This document shows, piece by piece, positions 6,928-9,331 of a stretch of DNA of 9,331 nt. The position numbers were made by a program, and so were the translations under genes. The notes below the pieces were generated by a model that was not told the DNA's origin, did no database searches, and was given only the letters and a program-made list of their open reading frames with translations. Position 1 is the stretch's first letter, and every line of letters begins with the position of its first letter. This stretch comes from Acidimicrobiaceae bacterium (GTDB lineage Bacteria; Actinomycetota; Acidimicrobiia; Acidimicrobiales; RAAP-2). The DNA lies in the NCBI GenBank assembly GCA_030838245.1, contig JAUTXB010000244.1, forward strand, positions 1 through 9,331. Direction: 5' to 3'.

Positions 6928-7359
6928 TCAGGGCTGGGGCTCGAGGAGGACCAGCGGAATCTCCCGAGTGGTCTTGGTCTGGTAGCCCGCGTAGTTCTTG
7001 TGATCGGCAGTGACCTGCGGCCACAGCCGGGCCCGCTCCTCGGGGGTGGCGATCCGTGCTCGCATCGGCACTTTTTGTTTGCCCTGGATCGACACCTGGA
7101 CCTGGGGGTCGCTCTGGAGATTGAGGAACCAGGCCGGATGGGTGTCGTCTCCGCCCCGCGACGCCACCACGACCATGGTGGAACCGTCCTGCACCGGCGA
7201 TGTGAGCATCACCGAGTGCTTGTGGCCGCTCTTGCGGCCCGTCGTGGTGAGCTCGATCACCGGCATCCTGGCCGCCTGCCAGCCCAGACGTCCTCCGGTG
7301 GCCTTGAGCACTGTGCGGTGGAAGGCATTCATGGCCTTCAGGGCAAGGTCGCTCGGCAC
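6928..7359 (-). CDS. Nitroreductase/deazaflavin (F420)-dependent oxidoreductase, Ddn-like
   Basis: This 143-residue protein matches the size and motif order of the small split-barrel Ddn/DUF385 family: VIELTTTGRKSGHKH (34-48), ASRGGDDTHPAWFLNL (66-81), a VSIQGK strand (89-94) and the C-terminal YAGYQTKTTREIPLVLLEP (123-141). In this family the GRKSG and SRGG-PAW segments contact the deazaflavin cofactor F420, and members reduce quinones or nitro compounds with F420H2. Mycobacterial Ddn is membrane-associated; no membrane span is visible here. The start is a GTG at 7359 that begins 1 nt after the TAG of the SnoaL-like gene, so the two are almost certainly translated from one transcript. The Shine-Dalgarno is weak, which fits translational coupling. 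An internal ATG (codon 10) is a less likely start. Presence of this family implies the host makes F420, though no F420 biosynthesis gene is in the window. The physiological substrate is unknown. Confidence 0.87.
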   Translation of the reverse strand: MPSDLALKAMNAFHRTVLKATGGRLGWQAARMPVIELTTTGRKSGHKHSVMLTSPVQDGSTMVVVASRGGDDTHPAWFLNLQSDPQVQVSIQGKQKVPMRARIATPEERARLWPQVTADHKNYAGYQTKTTREIPLVLLEPQP

Positions 7360-7360
7360 G

Positions 7361-7744
7361 CTAGGCCCCGAGGAAGGTGATGTGGCGCTGGGTGTACAGC
7401 CAGCGCCCGTCGCGCTTGGCGAAGGTGTCGAAGTACCGTCCGGCGGCCAACGGCTTCAGCCCGTCGGGGGAGGGGAGGAGGAAGAAGAAGTCGGTGTTGG
7501 CGCTGGCCGTGTCGCCATCGATCTCCATCACCGTGTTGGCGGTGATGTGCTTGCCTCGCCGCTCCGGTGCGCTGGTGGCGGCGAAGGAAGCCGACAGCTC
7601 CTCCCGGCCGGTCGAGGTGGCGTCACCCATGATGAACACACCGTCATCGGTGTAGAGGTCCACTCGTCGCTGGTAGTCCCCGTCGTCGGTCAACTGGGAG
7701 TGAAGACCGATGAGGTTCCGGATGGCTTCTTCGTCAGTAGGCAC
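7361..7744 (-). CDS. SnoaL-like / NTF2-fold protein
   Basis: This 127-residue protein has the length and layout of the SnoaL_4-type NTF2-like fold. An N-terminal helix contains EEAIRNLIGLHSQLTDDGDY (5-24), followed by VDLYTDDGVF (28-37), a TGREEL helix start, and a curved sheet with GKHITANTVMEIDGD (64-78), NTDFFFLL (82-89) and a closing RYFDTFAKRDGRWLYTQRH segment (102-120). Related proteins are cyclases, isomerases, ring hydroxylase small subunits or simple ligand-binding proteins; the FAKRDGRWLYTQR ending is typical of the hydroxylase-like or unassigned SnoaL group. No catalytic residue set can be assigned. The start is a GTG at 7744 with poor Shine-Dalgarno context. The gene is followed after 1 nt by the F420-type reductase, and the pairing suggests both act on one small organic molecule. 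A 16-bp palindrome lies about 50 bp upstream. Confidence 0.82.
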   Translation of the reverse strand: MPTDEEAIRNLIGLHSQLTDDGDYQRRVDLYTDDGVFIMGDATSTGREELSASFAATSAPERRGKHITANTVMEIDGDTASANTDFFFLLPSPDGLKPLAAGRYFDTFAKRDGRWLYTQRHITFLGA

Positions 7745-7795
7745 GGCATGCAGGGTACCGGCTGATGGCTGTCGGCGCCGAGCCCACCGGGGCCG

Positions 7796-7811
7796 AACCA
7801 GCGCGCTGGTT
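7796..7811. promoter_or_regulatory. Perfect 16-bp palindrome
   Basis: AACCAGCGCGCTGGTT is its own reverse complement with no mismatch. It lies in the 117-bp gap between the DinB-like gene (stop at 7862) and the SnoaL-like start (7744). It could be an operator controlling the SnoaL-reductase pair (centre about 59 nt upstream of the start). It could also fold as AACCAG-CGCG-CTGGTT at the 3' end of the DinB-like transcript, but there is no T-tract. I slightly favour the operator reading. No other clear promoter is seen in this gap. Confidence 0.45.
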
Positions 7812-7861
7812 GGACAGGCCGTACATGCGGGCCACCCGGTCAGGAGCGGGATACCCCGGGT

Positions 7862-8377
7862 CTAGAAGGAGCCACGCTCGCCGACGCCGCGGACATAGGA
7901 CGCCTGCCCGGCGTGCTGGAGGTCGTCGGAGATCACACTGATCAGCCGCACGCCCAAGGTGACCGGCGGGTCCCACGATTCGTCCACGATGCGTTCGAGG
8001 TCGCCCTCGTTCAGGCTGCGCACGTACTGGACGGTCTGGCGGTGGACGGCATCGTGGTAGCCGGTCAGCAGTTCCCCCGACCGCACCCGGACGGCGCTCA
8101 CGTCCTCGGCCCCGTGGCCATAGCCCGTGTCGCCAGGGTCGAAGGGAAGGCCGAAACGTTCGACCCAGCCGCCGGCCGTCCAGGCCTGGTCGATCCCGGC
8201 CGCGTCGGCGACGTGGTCGTCCTGGATCCGGGTGAGATGCCAAACCAGCCAGGCGATGGAATTCGTGCCGTCGACGGGACGGAACACCAGTTGTTCCGGT
8301 GTCATGCCGTCGACCGCGCGATGGACGACGCCGTGCACCCTGTCGAACGCATCGACCAGCAATTCGCCACTGTCCAT
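7862..8377 (-). CDS. DinB-like / DUF664 family protein (mycothiol-transferase type)
   Basis: This 171-residue protein fits the four-helix DinB/YfiT-like superfamily in length and motifs. Helix 1 is DAFDRVHGVVHRAVDGMTPEQL (9-30), followed by the RPVDGTNSIAWLVWHLTRIQDDHV block (33-56) and a C-terminal ISDDLQHAGQASYVRG helix (149-164). His47 in WHL and His155 in DLQH occupy family metal-ligand positions, and the third ligand is probably another nearby His. Actinobacterial DUF664 members are proposed or shown to be metal-dependent mycothiol S-transferases that detoxify electrophiles in the cytoplasm; that role is inference for this protein. The ATG start has AAGGA about 9 nt upstream. The gene is divergent from the CMD-like gene and upstream of the SnoaL-reductase pair on the same strand, 117 nt away, so it may or may not share their transcript. 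Confidence 0.82.
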   Translation of the reverse strand: MDSGELLVDAFDRVHGVVHRAVDGMTPEQLVFRPVDGTNSIAWLVWHLTRIQDDHVADAAGIDQAWTAGGWVERFGLPFDPGDTGYGHGAEDVSAVRVRSGELLTGYHDAVHRQTVQYVRSLNEGDLERIVDESWDPPVTLGVRLISVISDDLQHAGQASYVRGVGERGSF

Positions 8378-8534
8378 GGGATCGATCCTTGTTCTGTACG
8401 AAGCTCCCCCCCGACACTATCGATCCGAACCTCGAGCCCGCCGATCCGATCGCCGGGCTGTCGGCCCCGGTGTCGAGGCCAGTACCGTTGACCGGCGCCA
8501 CGGGTACCGCCCGTCCCATCTCAAGGAGCGACCC
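8378..8534. promoter_or_regulatory. Divergent intergenic region between DinB-like and CMD-like genes
   Basis: This 157-bp region must contain promoters for both directions. On the minus strand TAGTGT (8414-8419) fits a TANNNT -10 and would give a leader of about 30 nt before the DinB-like ATG; no good -35 is evident. On the plus strand TTGACC (8488-8493) resembles a -35 but lacks a clear -10 at the right distance. GTACC (8482-8486) and GGTAC (8503-8507) form an interrupted dyad around that TTGACC. The Shine-Dalgarno AAGGAG (8523-8528) fixes the start of the CMD-like gene. Confidence 0.35.
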
Positions 8535-9086
8535 ATGTCGGACCTTCCCCTTCTGTCCGGACCAGCAGACGACGAACGGCTCCGTGCCGTGCACGATCGC
8601 GTCCAGGCGGGGTTCGGTCACTGGCCGAACCTGTACGCCATGTTGGCCAACGCCCCCGACCTCCTTGCCGCGTGGGTGGACTTCGCCTGGACGCTGCGGG
8701 CCGTTCCCGAGTCGGACCGGGGATTGCGAGAACTGGCCATCATGCGTGTCGCCCAACTGACCGGCTCGGAGTACGAGTGGCAGGCCCACTGGGTCATGGC
8801 CACGGGCGCCGGGGTTGCCGTCGAGAAGCTCAACGCGCTCCGCGACTGGCGGAGCTCCGGGGCCTACTCGGATGACGAGCGCCTCGTGCTGGAGGCGGCC
8901 GAAAGCCTGACTGAGACGGGCGAGCTCAGCGCCACCACCCGCCGGCAACTGGTGGCCCGCTTCGGTGAGCAACAGACCGTCGAAGTGGTGTTGACCATTG
9001 CCTTTTACTCGTGCGTGCGCCGCGTGCTCGGAGGCCTCGGGGTCCCCCTGGACGAGCGCGTCGAAAACGCCCCCGGTTTGAGCTAG
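8535..9086 (+). CDS. Carboxymuconolactone decarboxylase (CMD)/AhpD-like family protein
   Basis: This 183-residue protein starts at an ATG with an excellent AAGGAG Shine-Dalgarno 6 nt upstream; the longer open frame extending back to 8127 is rejected. The all-helical CMD fold is marked by RELAIMRVAQLTGSEYEWQAH (65-85), the helical hallmark of the family, with Glu66, Glu82 and His85 as candidate active-site polar residues. It lacks the CxxC pair that gives AhpD its thiol peroxidase activity: the only cysteine is Cys160 in FYSC, so it is not a classical AhpD. Cysteine-free relatives include gamma-carboxymuconolactone decarboxylase of protocatechuate degradation and many unassigned actinobacterial proteins. 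At 183 residues it is longer than the roughly 130-residue decarboxylase, so the specific reaction is uncertain. The gene stands alone and is divergent from the DinB-like gene. Confidence 0.85.
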   Translation: MSDLPLLSGPADDERLRAVHDRVQAGFGHWPNLYAMLANAPDLLAAWVDFAWTLRAVPESDRGLRELAIMRVAQLTGSEYEWQAHWVMATGAGVAVEKLNALRDWRSSGAYSDDERLVLEAAESLTETGELSATTRRQLVARFGEQQTVEVVLTIAFYSCVRRVLGGLGVPLDERVENAPGLS

Positions 9087-9088
9087 TT

Positions 9089-9117
9089 GGCCGCCCTCAT
9101 TGGGGGACGAGGGAGCC
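9089..9117 (+). terminator. Possible weak terminator after the CMD-like gene
   Basis: Starting 3 nt after the CMD-like stop, GGC(9089-9091)...CCCTC(9094-9098) can pair with GAGGG(9109-9113)...GCC(9115-9117) around a 10-nt loop, with one interior bulge. No T-tract follows. Placement is right for a terminator, but the structure is weak. Confidence 0.25.
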
Positions 9118-9233
9118 AGACGGTTCTGTCCGTGCCGGCGGTGAGCACATTCGTCCATGGGGTCGGAGCGATCTCCGGGTCGGATCGCCCGATGTGGAAA
9201 CCGACGTCACCGAGAGGCTAAACAGGATCGAGG

Positions 9234-9251
9234 CGCCACCTGTTGGTGGCG
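9234..9251 (+). other. 7-bp stem-loop upstream of the right-edge gene
   Basis: CGCCACC (9234-9240) and GGTGGCG (9245-9251) form a perfect 7-bp stem with a TGTT loop, 39 nt before the ATG at 9291. It could be a leader hairpin, an operator, or a terminator without a T-tract for transcription arriving from the left. The rest of the 204-bp gap (9087-9290) also holds an interrupted dyad GCGATC (9168-9173) / GATCGC (9183-9188) and a repeated GGTCGGA (9161-9167, 9178-9184), but no gene that I can support. Confidence 0.35.
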
Positions 9252-9290
9252 GCCCAGACACGCCGATGCGATGACTAGGGGAGTGTGGCT

Positions 9291-9331
9291 ATGCAGGGTG
9301 ATATCCGAGAGACGCCGGCCGACGAGTACTG
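9291..9331 (+). CDS. Start of an unidentified gene (cut by right edge)
   Basis: An ATG at 9291 is preceded by AGGGGAG (9277-9283) at a 7-nt spacing, a good Shine-Dalgarno, and the frame stays open to the window end. Thirteen complete codons are visible, reading MQGDIRETPADEY. This is too short to assign a family. It is called mainly on the ribosome-binding site and its position after a 204-bp gap. No function is proposed. Confidence 0.45.
   Translation, partial: MQGDIRETPADEY

Noticed and set aside
6911..6931. Inverted repeat CTGAG/CTCAG across the convergent stop codons as a terminator
   Set aside because: The pairing arises mostly because both genes end in CTGAG-type stop contexts. The stem is only 5 bp with an 11-nt loop and no T-tract.
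8127..8534. N-terminal extension of the CMD-like protein
   Set aside because: It would overlap the DinB-like gene antisense and lacks features; AAGGAG is ideally placed before the ATG at 8535.
7734..9158. Long minus-strand open frame (474 codons) across the DinB-like and CMD-like genes
   Set aside because: It is an open antisense/out-of-frame path caused by high GC. It shows no family motifs, while two well-supported genes with good ribosome-binding sites occupy the same DNA.
1..9331. CRISPR arrays, tRNA/rRNA genes, insertion sequences, phage or toxin-antitoxin genes
   Set aside because: I looked for regularly spaced repeats, cloverleaf-like segments, transposase motifs and small paired genes, and saw none that could be supported.

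Overview
The window is a GC-rich bacterial chromosome segment with tightly packed genes, GTG starts and good Shine-Dalgarno sites. A predicted F420-dependent (Ddn-type) reductase and a DinB/DUF664 protein of the mycothiol-transferase type both point to a high-GC actinobacterium. An Acidimicrobiia-like or similar environmental lineage is possible, but that is inference and the sequence does not fix the genus. I see no tRNA, rRNA, CRISPR array, transposase or phage gene.

Layout. Left edge (1-332): the 3' end of a pirin-family cupin gene, convergent with the next unit. 360-1783, minus strand: a two-gene unit encoding a small cupin protein and then a zinc-free MDR quinone-reductase-like enzyme. 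1784-2151: a 368-bp divergent control region with several dyads, including two copies of one 13-bp palindromic motif. 2152-6914, plus strand: a complete high-affinity branched-chain amino-acid-type (HAAT) ABC importer packed into three genes: a secreted binding protein, a LivH-LivM permease fusion and a LivG-LivF ATPase fusion that overlaps the permease by 47 bp. 6928-7744, minus strand: a Ddn-like reductase and a SnoaL-like protein 1 nt apart, convergent with the importer. 7862-8377, minus strand: a DinB/DUF664 protein. 8535-9086, plus strand: a carboxymuconolactone-decarboxylase/AhpD-fold protein without the usual cysteine pair. 9291 to the right edge: the first codons of another gene.

How they may fit together. 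The importer is self-contained: binding protein outside the membrane, one fused membrane subunit, one fused ATPase. The enzymes on both sides (MDR reductase, cupin, F420 reductase, SnoaL-like, CMD-like, DinB-like) are small redox, isomerase or detoxification families often found near uptake and catabolism of organic acids or aromatics. The importer's real substrate could therefore be something other than leucine, isoleucine or valine. This is inference from context. I do not see a clearly novel biological system here. The points most worth a second look are the two-fusion importer with a degenerate first ABC signature, the binding protein without a lipobox, the spaced palindrome pair in the 1784-2151 control region, and the perfect 16-bp palindrome at 7796-7811.
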